This document shows positions 9,655 through 18,751 of a stretch of 64,000 bases of DNA, one piece after another. A model generated the notes under the pieces. The model did no database searches. It had not been told where the DNA came from and saw only the letters and a list, made by a program, of their open reading frames with translations. This DNA is from Calothrix sp. NIES-4101 (GTDB taxonomy: Bacteria; Cyanobacteriota; Cyanobacteriia; Cyanobacteriales; Nostocaceae): positions 4,526,001 to 4,590,000 of the forward strand of contig AP018280.1 of NCBI GenBank assembly GCA_004296455.1, read 5' to 3'. Each line of letters begins with the position of its first letter. Position 1 is the first letter of the stretch. The position numbers were made by a program, and so were the translations under genes.

Positions 9655-10509
9655 ATGCAATCATTAATTGAACCGTTACAATATGGGTTTATGCAACGAT
9701 CGCTCATTGTCGCGATACTGGTAGGATTGTTGTGTGCTGTTGTCGGTAGCTATTTGATGGTACGACGATTGGCTTTGCTGGGGGATGCTATTAGTCATTC
9801 GGTACTTCCCGGACTGGCGATCGCTTTTATTCTTGGTGGTAATATTTTTGTAGGTGCCTTCATTGCTGGGGTTGTGAGTACAATGGCAATTGCTTGGATT
9901 GGAACGCGATCGCCCATCAAAGAAGATGCCGCAATGGGTATAGTATTTTCGGCTTTTTTTGCTCTGGGAATAACTCTAATTACTGTAATTCAAAAAAGTA
10001 ATAAAATTGACCTCAATCATTTTTTATTTGGGAATATTCTGAGTGTTACTACTGACGAAGTTCGTGATACCGCGATTATTGCCGTAGTTGTATTAGTAAC
10101 TATTTTTGCGATTTATAAGGAATTATTATTTTATACTTTTGACCCCCAAGGTGCTCAAGCCGCAGGTTTACCGGTAAATCGCCTCAATTTTGGTTTGATG
10201 TTGTTAATTGCTTTAACCATTGTTGCCAGTATGAAAGCTGTTGGTGTCATCCTAGTTTTATCGCTGCTCATTACTCCAGGAGCAACAGCATACCTATTAG
10301 TGAAAAGATTACATCAAGTCATGATTTTAGGCGCAATTATCGGTGTCTTTTCTAGCATTAGTGGTATGTATTTAAGTTATTTTTATAATTTCCCTTCTGG
10401 CCCTGCGATTGTATTAGTTGTTTCCGGATTATTTATACTTGCACTATTATTTAGTCCGCAACATGGTATTTTTACCAGTCGTCAGTTCCGGTCGAAAAGT
10501 TCAATTTAA
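9655..10509 (+). CDS. Metal ABC transporter permease (ABC-3 family, MntB/ZnuB type)
   Basis: The 284-residue protein is strongly hydrophobic with about eight to nine membrane segments, beginning at residues 15-35 (VAILVGLLCAVVGSYLMVRR). Family landmarks include GDAISHSVLPGLAIAF near the N-terminus, the EDAAMGIVFS loop thought to contact the ATPase, and LLITPGATAYLL in the C-terminal half. It forms the membrane channel of the transporter with the ATPase at 8613 and the binding lipoprotein at 7480. Whether the cargo is zinc or manganese is not settled by this subunit. Confidence 0.92.
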   Translation: MQSLIEPLQYGFMQRSLIVAILVGLLCAVVGSYLMVRRLALLGDAISHSVLPGLAIAFILGGNIFVGAFIAGVVSTMAIAWIGTRSPIKEDAAMGIVFSAFFALGITLITVIQKSNKIDLNHFLFGNILSVTTDEVRDTAIIAVVVLVTIFAIYKELLFYTFDPQGAQAAGLPVNRLNFGLMLLIALTIVASMKAVGVILVLSLLITPGATAYLLVKRLHQVMILGAIIGVFSSISGMYLSYFYNFPSGPAIVLVVSGLFILALLFSPQHGIFTSRQFRSKSSI

Positions 10510-10512
10510 ACC

Positions 10513-10533
10513 TTCATTTAAGGCTTAAATGAA
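10513..10533. other. 21-bp perfect palindrome just after the permease stop
   Basis: TTCATTTAAG, one central G, then CTTAAATGAA form a perfect inverted repeat 4 bases after the permease gene. On the + strand it is followed by A residues rather than T residues, so it is not a standard intrinsic terminator for the permease. It could stabilise the mRNA 3' end or bind a protein. Confidence 0.5.
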
Positions 10534-10750
10534 AAAAAGTAATTTTCTGTTTGAATTTTATGCAAAGCTGGCAAAATTGAGTAACTTCAAGTTATTATAC
10601 TTAATCAATGATAAATTTTGCGGCTAGATTATAGTTGAAAACGATAAAATTGATTTCAATTTATTATAAATGCTGTCAAGATTACTGTCGAATTAATTTA
10701 AATTGACTTTAATCAAGACAGAGACTGTCTGGTTTAAGGCGTACAACAAA

Positions 10751-11536
10751 ATGACGGCAATTATCCCTACTATTTTAGCATCTGATTTTGACGGCGTAAT
10801 TTGCGACGGTATGGTTGAATACTTTGAGGTGGCATGGCGAACCTATTGCCAAATCTGGACACCGAAAAAGCAAATACCATCAGATGCATTAGCATCAAAA
10901 TTCTATAGTCTTAGACCAGTTATTGAAACGGGTTGGGAAATGCCTGTTTTAATCAAAGCTGTGGTAGAAGAAATACCTGAAGAAAAGATTTTTAAAGATT
11001 GGCTGAATATTACTCAAAAAATTCTTGCAGACTATAACTTAAAATCTTCAGACATTGCATTTACTTTAGATAAAATACGCGATGAGTGGATTGCAACTGA
11101 TTTGGAAGATTGGATGAGTCTACATCGATTTTATCCTGGTGTTGTTGACAGAATTAGAAATATTATTACCAGTGGTACACAACTATATATTGTAACTACG
11201 AAAGAAGGACGTTTTGCCCAGAAATTATTACAAAAAGAAGGAATAGAATTACCGCGAGAAGTAATTTTTGGGAAAGAAGCTAAACGCCCAAAATATGAGA
11301 TTTTACGTGAATTGAAGCAGAAAGCTGGAGGTTCACAAGTTAGTATGTGGTTTATTGAAGATAGGTTGAATACTTTACAATTAGTTAAGCAACAAAGTGA
11401 TTTAGAGGATGTGCAATTGTTCCTTGCTGATTGGGGTTATAATACTCCATCTGAGCGATTAATAGCTCATAATGAACCACGTATTAGTTTATTATCTTTA
11501 GGACAATATGTACAAGATTTTTCCAAATGGGGTTAG
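10751..11536 (+). CDS. HAD-superfamily hydrolase
   Basis: The HAD motif I is clear: ASDFDGVICDG near the N-terminus, with the nucleophilic Asp and second Asp. Motif II is YIVTTKEGRFAQ and motif III/IV region is GKEAKRP...WFIEDRLNTL. I place the start at the ATG at 10751 (MTAIIPTILASDFDG), because the 16 codons upstream from 10703 do not look like HAD sequence; this gives 261 residues. A helical cap of about 120 residues separates motifs I and II. It is probably a small-molecule phosphatase; the substrate is unknown. It ends before a hairpin at 11605 shared with the convergent gene. Confidence 0.8.
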   Translation: MTAIIPTILASDFDGVICDGMVEYFEVAWRTYCQIWTPKKQIPSDALASKFYSLRPVIETGWEMPVLIKAVVEEIPEEKIFKDWLNITQKILADYNLKSSDIAFTLDKIRDEWIATDLEDWMSLHRFYPGVVDRIRNIITSGTQLYIVTTKEGRFAQKLLQKEGIELPREVIFGKEAKRPKYEILRELKQKAGGSQVSMWFIEDRLNTLQLVKQQSDLEDVQLFLADWGYNTPSERLIAHNEPRISLLSLGQYVQDFSKWG

Positions 11537-11604
11537 TTAAAGGGAATTTACACCAGCCCAAGTAATTGGTGAACAACTAACCAAAATATGAATATATAGA
11601 TAAC

Positions 11605-11642
11605 TGTAGAGACGTAACACGAATACGCCTCTACAATTTTTT
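11605..11642. terminator. Hairpin with T-run between convergent genes
   Basis: TGTAGAG (11605-11611) pairs with CTCTACA (11629-11635) and a run of T residues follows to 11642. The sequence looks like a degenerate copy of the widespread GTAGAGACG-type inverted repeat of cyanobacteria. It can end transcription of the HAD gene and lies just beyond the 3' end of the convergent small gene. Confidence 0.55.
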
Positions 11643-11663
11643 GGGTTTATTTAGTTATGATGA

Positions 11664-11964
11664 TTAACGACGGTAAACCCAACGACCTGGAACCCATCTA
11701 CGACCGTAGGCTGTTTTTTCCCAATAAGCAGGAACCCATACTCGACGAACTACTTGCCGTTGTCGGACATTTACTTGTCGAACATTTGGTCGCCGAACCT
11801 GGTTGCGTGGCACATTATAGCCACGTTGTTGAGTAATAACGACAGAGGAATGAGGCCCTCCCGCTTGTAATTTCCACCTCTGCTGCTGATGCAGGCTTGG
11901 GAAATAAGGAAGCAACTCCCAATGGAATTACAATTAGAGCAGTGGCAACGATCGCACGTTTCAT
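11664..11964 (-). pseudogene. Small Arg/Trp-rich secreted protein, interrupted by a one-base frameshift
   Basis: From the ATG at 11964 the reading frame encodes a clean signal peptide (MKRAIVATALIVIPLG, cleavage near PASA-A), preceded by AAGG about 9 bases upstream, and continues EVEITSG before running out of frame. The rest of a plausible mature protein is in the next frame (GGPHSSVVITQQRGYNV, then RRVWVPAYW and RRWVPGRWVYRR, stop at 11664). Removing one base near 11854-11858, in a GGG-A-GGG tract, joins the two halves into one protein of about 99 residues. It would be an exported, very basic protein of unknown function. The break may be a real mutation or a sequencing error. An alternative ATG at 11915 gives an 83-residue form without signal peptide, which I consider artificial. 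Confidence 0.7.
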
Positions 11965-12434
11965 AATCACATTACCTTAGTTATGGAGTGAAACCTGCAA
12001 ATCTCAATTTTGGGAGCATCAGACATGTGGTAGATGTTCCCAATCAGAATTTAAAATGAAGTTGTATACTTTTTCAGTATATTTATTGAATCTGATTGCT
12101 ACCTTTACTATTTCCACAGTATTTAAACTGGGGATAATTCAGTAGATTTATGCAGGTGATATTACTGTAAAGGTTTGAATAGTAATCATACATGAGCATA
12201 AAGTCATTATTACAATATGACTAAAGTAACAATATCAACAGTAATTTTAAGTGACGTGAATTGAAGCAATTTGATTAAGAATACGATCGCGACATTACAA
12301 AACAAAGAGCGAAAACAGGCAGTTGTAAATGATTTTTGCAAATAAACACCTACCACTACCCTAACTAGCATGTATCGTGCAAAACTAAATTACAAACAAT
12401 AATTAATGATCGCGTTAATAAGGATTAGTGGATT
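11965..12434. promoter_or_regulatory. Intergenic region upstream of sbtA
   Basis: This 470-base stretch has no convincing reading frame. It must hold the promoter of the secreted-protein gene (minus) and that of sbtA (plus). AAGGA lies about 12 bases before the sbtA ATG and is the probable ribosome-binding site. SbtA genes are typically induced by low inorganic carbon in other cyanobacteria; I could not identify a specific operator here. Confidence 0.45.
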
Positions 12435-13406
12435 ATGGATGTCGGTTTAATTTTGTCAAACATCTTAAATCCACCTGTTTTGGCTTTTTTTATGGGAATG
12501 CTGGCAATATTTCTCAAGTCTGACTTAGAAATTCCCCCGCCCCTACCAAAGCTATTCTCTTTGTACTTACTATTTGCAATCGGTTTCAAAGGTGGTGTCG
12601 AACTGATTAAAAGCGGAGTTAGTCAAGAAGTATTTTTGACACTACTCGCAGCTGTTCTGATGTCCTTACTTGTCCCCATATATAGCTTTTTTATTCTCAG
12701 GTCGCAACTTGATACCTATAATGCAGCTGCGATCGCATCGACATATGGTTCAATTAGTGCAGTCACCTTTATTACGGCAGGTTCGTTTCTAAACCAACTG
12801 GGCATCCACTTCGATGGCTTTATGGTAGCCGCCTTAGCCTTGATGGAATCCCCTGCAATTATCATCGGTTTGATTTTAGTAAATGTATTTGCAGTCAAAC
12901 AGGAAAAAAGCGAGTTTGCTTGGGGGGAAGTATTACACGAAGCTACCCTCAATAGTTCTGTATACATGCTTGTTGGTAGTTTGGTAATGGGTTTACTCAC
13001 AGGGGAACATGGTTGGGAAAAATTAAAACCTTTTACCCAAGATATGTTTTATGGAGTTCTTACCTTCTTTTTACTAGATATGGGACTTGTTGCCGCCAAA
13101 AGAATCAAAGATTTGCAAAAAGCAGGATTATTTCTGATTTCCTTCGCCATCATTATTCCCATAGTCAATGCAATCATTGGATTGTTGATTGCTAAATTCA
13201 TCGGTTTGCAGCAGGGAGATAGCCTGTTATTTGCTGTTTTGTGTGCGAGTGCTTCCTATATTGCAGTACCCGCAGCCATGCGAATTACTGTCCCCGAAGC
13301 CAATCCCAGTCTTTATGTCTCAACGGCGCTGGCAGTCACTTTTCCTTTCAATATTATTGTTGGTATCCCACTTTATTTATATGCAATTAATCTTTTTTGG
13401 AGATAA
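12435..13406 (+). CDS. sbtA: Sodium-dependent bicarbonate transporter SbtA
   Basis: The N-terminal signature NPPVLAFFMGMLA, followed by KSDLEIPPPLPK and LLFAIGFKGG, is characteristic of SbtA, the single-subunit high-affinity HCO3-/Na+ symporter of the cytoplasmic membrane and a core part of the CO2-concentrating mechanism. About ten membrane helices are visible in two inverted halves. At 323 residues it is shorter than the roughly 370-residue Synechocystis protein, mainly by a shorter central cytoplasmic loop. It is followed 5 bases later by sbtB, so the two are surely one operon. Confidence 0.95.
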   Translation: MDVGLILSNILNPPVLAFFMGMLAIFLKSDLEIPPPLPKLFSLYLLFAIGFKGGVELIKSGVSQEVFLTLLAAVLMSLLVPIYSFFILRSQLDTYNAAAIASTYGSISAVTFITAGSFLNQLGIHFDGFMVAALALMESPAIIIGLILVNVFAVKQEKSEFAWGEVLHEATLNSSVYMLVGSLVMGLLTGEHGWEKLKPFTQDMFYGVLTFFLLDMGLVAAKRIKDLQKAGLFLISFAIIIPIVNAIIGLLIAKFIGLQQGDSLLFAVLCASASYIAVPAAMRITVPEANPSLYVSTALAVTFPFNIIVGIPLYLYAINLFWR

Positions 13407-13411
13407 ATTTT

Positions 13412-13720
13412 ATGTTGTCCGTTAAACGTATGGAAATCATTGCCAACTATGTGGAACTAGGCAAGATTTTAGATGGGTTAGAAAAATCAGGGATTGAAGA
13501 CTATACTGTGATTCGCGATGTTGCTGGTAAAAGTACACGAGAGGATGGCAAGCACGATTTAGCAATGACTATGCTTGATAACATCTATATCATTGCCTTT
13601 TGTAAACCAGAAAAAATTGCGATCGCCTCTGAGGCAATTCGTACTATTCTCAATAAGTATGGTGGTTCCTGCTTTATTTCTGATGCGATGGAATTAAGAA
13701 CCATTAAATGTGTGGGTTAA
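13412..13720 (+). CDS. sbtB: PII-like signalling protein SbtB
   Basis: This 102-residue PII-like protein binds adenine nucleotides in known members of the family and regulates SbtA in the membrane. The core (MEIIANYVELGKILDGLEKS, then the T-loop region VAGKSTRED and IYIIAFCKPEK) is recognisable. I chose the ATG at 13412 because GGAG lies 9-10 bases upstream, inside the sbtA stop region; an upstream in-frame ATG at 13397 overlaps sbtA and lacks such a site. The protein ends ELRTIKCVG, with one Cys only. The C-terminal extension with a second Cys (CGPEGC in Synechocystis) is missing. Confidence 0.93.
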   Translation: MLSVKRMEIIANYVELGKILDGLEKSGIEDYTVIRDVAGKSTREDGKHDLAMTMLDNIYIIAFCKPEKIAIASEAIRTILNKYGGSCFISDAMELRTIKCVG

Positions 13721-14567
13721 TTTTCAGAGCTTTGATAATGAAATATTAATCCAAGGGGTGAAATTTATTTTTTGGTACAACGGTAAATTAATTAATTCCC
13801 AATCCATTGAATTAGATGTTAATAATCTCGGCTTACTTTACGGTGCGACTATATTTACAACACTACGAGTTTATGATGCCTCTCTCAGTCACCCGCTCAC
13901 CAACTGGGAATCACATATTCGCCGAATTCAAACTTCTATAGATTTTTTCAATCAATACTGCAACTGGTATCAACCCAATTACAAGCAGATAAATCAAGGT
14001 TGTGAAGTCATGAAACAACACTTCCCTGTGTTGCGAATTACTGTTTTTCCTGATGGGAAAGAATGGATTATCGGCAGAAATTTACCAGCAAACTTAGCCG
14101 TAAAACAACAACAGGGGATTACCGCGATGATTGCCAACTCAAATTTATCGCGATCGCTACCCAATTACAAGACAGGTAATTATCTCACACCTTGGTTAGC
14201 AAAATCAATTGCTGAAAATGATTCTTCTCAGGAAGCAATCTTTGTCGATGAGTCAGGAAACTGGCTAGAAACCACAACCGGAAATCTCTGGGGATGGAAA
14301 GATGGTTGTTGGTGGACACCTCCAATTGATGCGGGCATTTTACCAGGAATCATGCGATCGCATTTGCTCAATTCTCTCAGGAATCAACATCAAAAAGTCC
14401 GCGAAGAAGCTTGGACACAAGAATTAATTCGGAGTTTAGAAACCCTTGCTTACTGTAATTCTGTGGTGGAAATTATCCCCATCCACAGCGTTATTCAATC
14501 TACAGGCAAATTGAAATATAATCCTCAAAATCCCTCTTTAAGAGAGTTACAAAAAATTTTTATCTAA
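13710..14567 (+). CDS. Aminodeoxychorismate lyase-like (PabC) / class IV aminotransferase
   Basis: The protein is a fold-type IV PLP enzyme. The recognisable domain starts at FWYNGKLI and contains LYGATIFTTLRVY, the catalytic-lysine context NYKTGNYL, and ETTTGNLWGW (the ExxxxN motif). The C-terminal motif GILPGIMRSHL is also typical. It probably converts aminodeoxychorismate to 4-aminobenzoate and pyruvate for folate synthesis; a branched-chain aminotransferase role is less likely from the short length. The start is uncertain: the GTG at 13710 overlaps sbtB by 11 bases, while the conserved domain begins about 19 codons later near 13767. It is probably co-transcribed with sbtAB, a link to carbon uptake with no obvious functional reason. 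Confidence 0.8.
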   Translation: MWVNFQSFDNEILIQGVKFIFWYNGKLINSQSIELDVNNLGLLYGATIFTTLRVYDASLSHPLTNWESHIRRIQTSIDFFNQYCNWYQPNYKQINQGCEVMKQHFPVLRITVFPDGKEWIIGRNLPANLAVKQQQGITAMIANSNLSRSLPNYKTGNYLTPWLAKSIAENDSSQEAIFVDESGNWLETTTGNLWGWKDGCWWTPPIDAGILPGIMRSHLLNSLRNQHQKVREEAWTQELIRSLETLAYCNSVVEIIPIHSVIQSTGKLKYNPQNPSLRELQKIFI

Positions 14568-14631
14568 AGCAAAGTTGGACTGTTCTGCAATAATCGATAA
14601 ATAAAACAGCAATGAGAAGGTTTACAACCAG

Positions 14632-14913
14632 ATGCGCTTCTTTGCATTATGCTTGCTAGGGATTATGTGTATTGGATGTGGTGATATAGCTTTTCTAGAT
14701 AAGCAACCACCAAAACGGGAATCATGGGATTACAGCCAGTTTATTCAACAAGTCGAAAAAGGCAACATCACAGAAGTCAAAATTAGCCGAGATCGGAAAG
14801 TAGCTTTAGTCAAACTAAAAACTAATCATGTAGTCACTGTCATCTTGATAGATGACCCTGGATTAATTGCAAAGCTTGCCAGTCAGAACGTTGACATTAG
14901 CGTTTTACCTTAA
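14632..14913 (+). CDS. Free-standing FtsH N-terminal (extracytoplasmic) domain protein
   Basis: This 93-residue protein is a stand-alone copy of the N-terminal domain of FtsH. From residue 23 on (DKQPPKRESWDYSQFIQQ, VEKGNITEVKISRDRK, DDPGLIAKLASQNVDISVLP) it aligns along its whole length with the first 100 residues of the FtsH encoded just downstream, where DKQP, the Y-S-x-F-I-Q block, EKG, DR and DISVLP recur at the same spacing. The N-terminus is a hydrophobic stretch ending in a Cys-rich segment (CIGCGD) that may be a lipobox or a remnant first membrane helix. The AAA and protease domains are absent. It may join FtsH hexamers or compete for adaptor contacts on the lumenal/periplasmic side. 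Confidence 0.85.
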   Translation: MRFFALCLLGIMCIGCGDIAFLDKQPPKRESWDYSQFIQQVEKGNITEVKISRDRKVALVKLKTNHVVTVILIDDPGLIAKLASQNVDISVLP

Positions 14914-15335
14914 ATTAACAAAAATTTTGGTTTATATCTCTCCAAAGCTTCCTTGTCCCAAATCTTTGCTATTTGTCAGGTTAGTTTTTTAATGATTAAA
15001 ACTAGAAATCCTTCTCAGACTCCTAAAATTATGATATGGATACTTTGTAGTGGAAACCGTCCAGAAGTACCCAAGCATATACTTCATCACCTCGCTACAA
15101 TATAATCCCAGTCCACTTTATTCTCAGCAAACACAGAATTTTTTTCTTACATGAAAATTAAGGCATTATGCGATACCTTAAGATAAGTTAACATATTTCT
15201 TAATTACTACCTTCTCACCCAGCAAGTTGCGGTGATAAGCAGTTAGCCGAAGGGCATAAGGCGAATCCGAAGGGAGCGCAACGTCATTCTCTACGTTAAG
15301 AGAAACGCATAACAAGTACAGGAGGATTGACCTCG
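14914..15335. promoter_or_regulatory. ftsH upstream region
   Basis: No credible gene lies in these 422 bases. The right end (15225-15300) carries a G+C-rich block (gccgaagggcataaggcgaa) that looks like an intergenic repeat. AGGAGG at 15320-15325 is a strong ribosome-binding site. It lies 10 bases before the GTG at 15336, but only 1 base before an in-frame TTG at 15327, so GTG is the more likely start of ftsH. Confidence 0.55.
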
Positions 15336-17177
15336 GTGAATAACAAAAGATGGAGAAATGCGGGGCTATACGCGCTATTACTTATAGTCGTCATTGCGCT
15401 GGTTACAGCGTTCTTTGACAAACAGCCATCAAGTAATGCTAAGTGGCGCTACAGTGAGTTCATTCAAAAAATCGAAAAGGGTGATGTTGCTCAGGTAAAA
15501 CTGTTTCCTGACCGCAGTGCTGCTAGGGTTAAAGACCAGAATGGTAATCAGTATGATGTAACTTTAGTTGAAGACCCAACATTAATTAATACGCTTACCG
15601 AGAAGAATATAGATATCAGCGTTTTGCCCCAAACCGACGAAGGATTATGGTTTAAGGCACTCAGCACCTTATTTTTCCCAGTATTACTATTGGTAGGTTT
15701 ATTCTTCCTGCTACGACGTGCTCAAAATGGTCCCGGTAGCCAAGCGATGAACTTTGGTAAGTCTCGCGCTCGGGTACAAATGGAACCCCAAACTCAAGTC
15801 ACCTTTGGTGACGTTGCGGGTATTGACCAAGCTAAACTCGAACTCAACGAAGTTGTAGACTTCCTCAAAAACGCCGATCGCTTTACCGCAGTCGGTGCCA
15901 AAATTCCTAAAGGTGTATTGTTAGTCGGTCCTCCGGGTACTGGTAAAACCTTGTTAGCCCGTGCTGTTGCTGGTGAGGCTGGTGTACCCTTCTTCTCCAT
16001 CTCCGGTTCCGAATTTGTGGAAATGTTCGTTGGTGTGGGTGCATCCCGTGTCCGCGACTTATTTGAACAAGCAAAAACCAATGCCCCTTGTATCGTCTTC
16101 ATCGATGAAATTGACGCAGTTGGTCGTCAACGTGGTGCTGGTTTAGGTGGTGGTAACGATGAGCGGGAACAAACCCTGAATCAGTTACTTACCGAGATGG
16201 ACGGGTTTGAAGGTAATACTGGCATCATCATTATCGCCGCCACCAACCGCCCTGACGTACTCGACGCAGCTTTATTACGTCCCGGACGTTTTGACCGTCA
16301 GGTAGTGGTAGACAGACCAGACTACGCTGGACGGGTGGAAATTTTGCGGGTACATGCCCGTGGGAAAACCTTGGGTAAAGATGTGGATATCGAACGCATT
16401 GCCCGTCGTTCCCCTGGCTTTACAGGTGCAGACTTGTCGAATTTGCTCAACGAAGCCGCAATTTTGGCCGCACGTCGTAACCTGACTGAAATTTCCATGG
16501 ATGAAATTAACGATGCGATCGACCGTGTGTTAGCTGGTCCAGAAAAGAAAGACCGAGTAATGAGCGAACGTCGCAAGCAGTTGGTAGCTTACCACGAAGC
16601 CGGACATGCTTTGGTTGGCGCTTTGATGCCCGACTACGACCCTGTACAAAAAATTAGCATTATTCCTCGCGGTCGTGCAGGTGGTTTAACTTGGTTTACC
16701 CCCTCAGAAGACCGGATGGATAGCGGACTCTACAGTCGTTCCTATTTGGAAAACCAAATGGCTGTGGCTTTGGGTGGACGCATCGCCGAAGAATTAATCT
16801 TTGGTGACGAGGAAGTAACTACAGGTGCTTCCGGAGACTTACAGCAAGTGGCGCGAGTTGCCCGTCAAATGGTAATGCGCTTTGGTATGAGCGATAAGTT
16901 GGGGCCTGTTGCTCTCGGTCGTCAGCAAGGTAATATGTTCCTGGGAAGGGATATCATGTCAGAACGTGATTTCTCCGAAGAAACTGCATCTGCAATTGAT
17001 GGAGAAGTGCGTAAGTTAGTTGATATTGCTTACGATAGAGCCAAGCAGGTGCTGGTTAGTAATAAGCATGTTCTCGACCAACTTGCAGAGATGTTGGTAG
17101 AAAAAGAGACTGTGGACGCAGAAGAATTACAAGAATTACTTGCTAACAACGATGTACAAACCGCAGCGTTTGCATAA
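15336..17177 (+). CDS. ftsH: ATP-dependent zinc metalloprotease FtsH (FtsH3-like)
   Basis: A 613-residue membrane-anchored AAA+ protease. Order: membrane helix 1 (about residues 10-27), extracytoplasmic domain to about 100, helix 2 (about 108-126), AAA domain with Walker A GPPGTGKT (198-205), Walker [10 protein letters not shown], the SRH region, and the M41 protease with zinc motif HEAGH at 420-424. The sequence, starting [14 protein letters not shown], closely resembles what I know of Synechocystis FtsH3 (Slr1604), the essential form that partners with FtsH1 or FtsH2 in turnover of membrane proteins such as D1. The GTG at 15336 is preferred by ribosome-site spacing. A strong terminator follows at 17237. 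Confidence 0.96.
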   Translation: MNNKRWRNAGLYALLLIVVIALVTAFFDKQPSSNAKWRYSEFIQKIEKGDVAQVKLFPDRSAARVKDQNGNQYDVTLVEDPTLINTLTEKNIDISVLPQTDEGLWFKALSTLFFPVLLLVGLFFLLRRAQNGPGSQAMNFGKSRARVQMEPQTQVTFGDVAGIDQAKLELNEVVDFLKNADRFTAVGAKIPKGVLLVGPPGTGKTLLARAVAGEAGVPFFSISGSEFVEMFVGVGASRVRDLFEQAKTNAPCIVFIDEIDAVGRQRGAGLGGGNDEREQTLNQLLTEMDGFEGNTGIIIIAATNRPDVLDAALLRPGRFDRQVVVDRPDYAGRVEILRVHARGKTLGKDVDIERIARRSPGFTGADLSNLLNEAAILAARRNLTEISMDEINDAIDRVLAGPEKKDRVMSERRKQLVAYHEAGHALVGALMPDYDPVQKISIIPRGRAGGLTWFTPSEDRMDSGLYSRSYLENQMAVALGGRIAEELIFGDEEVTTGASGDLQQVARVARQMVMRFGMSDKLGPVALGRQQGNMFLGRDIMSERDFSEETASAIDGEVRKLVDIAYDRAKQVLVSNKHVLDQLAEMLVEKETVDAEELQELLANNDVQTAAFA

Positions 17178-17236
17178 AAGCTGTGATTCTTGATTCTGTC
17201 ATTTTCTACTCTCGCAATTAATTTTTTGCATATTCG

Positions 17237-17260
17237 GGTGGGCACAATGCCCACCTTTTT
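17237..17260 (+). terminator. Intrinsic terminator after ftsH
   Basis: GGTGGGCA (17237-17244), loop CAA, TGCCCACC (17248-17255), then five T residues. The 8-bp stem is perfect and G+C-rich. It lies 60 bases after the ftsH stop. Confidence 0.9.
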
Positions 17261-17621
17261 CGGTTTTAATTTCCACATCGCTTTTCTCAATTCTCTTAAA
17301 TCCTGATTGCTGAGTCATATCGAGTCCGGTAAGTCAGTTATTATTAGTTTTTCTGTGCGTCCCTCTATCTCCCTATCTCCGCGTCAGTTTTATCGTTGGT
17401 ATGTTAGGTGGACATGATATCAGTGGGAACCTAGTTGATCATGATTAGTTCTTAGTCGATATGTATTATTTTCTGCTGACATTTTTGTTACATTGAATTA
17501 AAAATAAGTAAAAATGCTCAAAAAAGCGTATTTTAGAAAACAGTATTTCTAGTCTTATTGGGTTAAAAATTCAACCATCAGAAGAACTTGTTTGCGTCAA
17601 TTTTCTATTTCTACAAAACTC
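17261..17621. promoter_or_regulatory. Intergenic region before the DegT-family gene
   Basis: I see no gene here. The stretch near 17355-17390 (cccttctatctccctatctccgcgtcag-like) is an inverted, partial relative of the G+C-rich dispersed repeat found at 23178, 24102, 35071 and 40099. The promoter of the downstream aminotransferase must lie in the AT-rich right half. Confidence 0.4.
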
Positions 17622-18746
17622 ATGATTCAAAGTGTAAAATCCATCCCAGCCTTTGACAACAAGCAACAATACGCTACTATCGAAGCCGAAATTAGTGCTG
17701 CTGTCCTAGAAGTTTTAGCATCGGGTCGTTACATCGGTGGACCAGCAGTTAGTTCCTTTGAACAAGCATTTGCAACCTATCACCAGGTCAAAAATTGTAT
17801 TGCTTGTAACTCAGGTACAGATGCTCTGTACTTAGCTTTACGTGCTTTTGATATTGGTGCGGGAGATGAAGTAATTACTACACCTTTTACTTTTATCGCG
17901 ACTTCTGAAGTCGTGAGTGCGGTGGGTGCCAAGCCTGTGTTTGTTGATGTTGACGCAAATACCTACAACTTAAACTTACAGCAAGTCGCAGCAGCCATTA
18001 CACCCAAAACCAAAGCAATTATTCCAGTACATTTATTCGGTCAACCTGTCAATATGACAGCTTTGATGGAATTAGCGAAACAGCATAATTTAAAGGTGAT
18101 TGAAGATTGCGCTCAATCAACAGGCGCAACTTGGAATGGTGAAAAAGTTGGTAGTATCGGCGATATTGGCTGTTTTAGCTTTTACCCGACAAAAAATTTA
18201 GGTGGTTGTGGGGATGGTGGTGCAATTACCACTAATAGTTCCGAGATTGCTGAGAGAATGCGAGTGATCAAAAATCACGGACAATCGAACCAATATTATT
18301 ACAGTGAAGTGGGTGTAAATAGCCGCTTGGATTGCATTCAGGCTGCAATTCTCCACATTAAATTACGATATTTAGATAATTGGAATGCTAAAAGAAAATT
18401 AATTGCATCTCGCTACAATCAATTTTTATCCCAAATCCCTGGTATTCTCACACCTCAAGAAATTTCCGGTGGTGAAAGCGTGTGGAACCAATATACAATT
18501 CGTATTCTTGATGGCAAACGTGAAGAGGTGCGTAAAATGCTACAAGACAAGGGCGTAAATACAATGATTTACTACCCGATGCCATTACACTTACAACCTG
18601 TTTATGAAGATTTAGGGTATAAATCAGGTCAATTGCCAGTTGCCGAGCAATTAAGTCATGAAGTCACCTCATTACCGATGTTTCCCGAACTCAGTGAAGA
18701 ACAACAAGATCAAGTAATCTATGCGGTTAAGGAAGTAATGGGTTAG
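17622..18746 (+). CDS. DegT/DnrJ/EryC1/StrS-family PLP aminotransferase
   Basis: The protein has the sugar-aminotransferase hallmarks: NCIACNSGTDALYLAL near residue 60, DEVITTPFTFIAT, the PLP-contact Asp in VIEDCAQSTGA, and the Schiff-base lysine in FYPTKNLGGCGDGG. It would move an amino group from glutamate or glutamine onto a nucleotide-linked keto-sugar for cell-surface polysaccharide or a glycosylated product. No other sugar-nucleotide gene adjoins it, so the pathway is open. I prefer the ATG at 17622 (374 residues) over the TTG at 17592. A hairpin follows at 18752. Confidence 0.9.
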   Translation: MIQSVKSIPAFDNKQQYATIEAEISAAVLEVLASGRYIGGPAVSSFEQAFATYHQVKNCIACNSGTDALYLALRAFDIGAGDEVITTPFTFIATSEVVSAVGAKPVFVDVDANTYNLNLQQVAAAITPKTKAIIPVHLFGQPVNMTALMELAKQHNLKVIEDCAQSTGATWNGEKVGSIGDIGCFSFYPTKNLGGCGDGGAITTNSSEIAERMRVIKNHGQSNQYYYSEVGVNSRLDCIQAAILHIKLRYLDNWNAKRKLIASRYNQFLSQIPGILTPQEISGGESVWNQYTIRILDGKREEVRKMLQDKGVNTMIYYPMPLHLQPVYEDLGYKSGQLPVAEQLSHEVTSLPMFPELSEEQQDQVIYAVKEVMG

Positions 18747-18751
18747 GAATT

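Noticed and set aside
15327-15335. TTG at 15327 as the ftsH start
   Set aside because: It is only one base from the AGGAGG; the in-frame GTG at 15336 has normal spacing and matches the family N-terminus.
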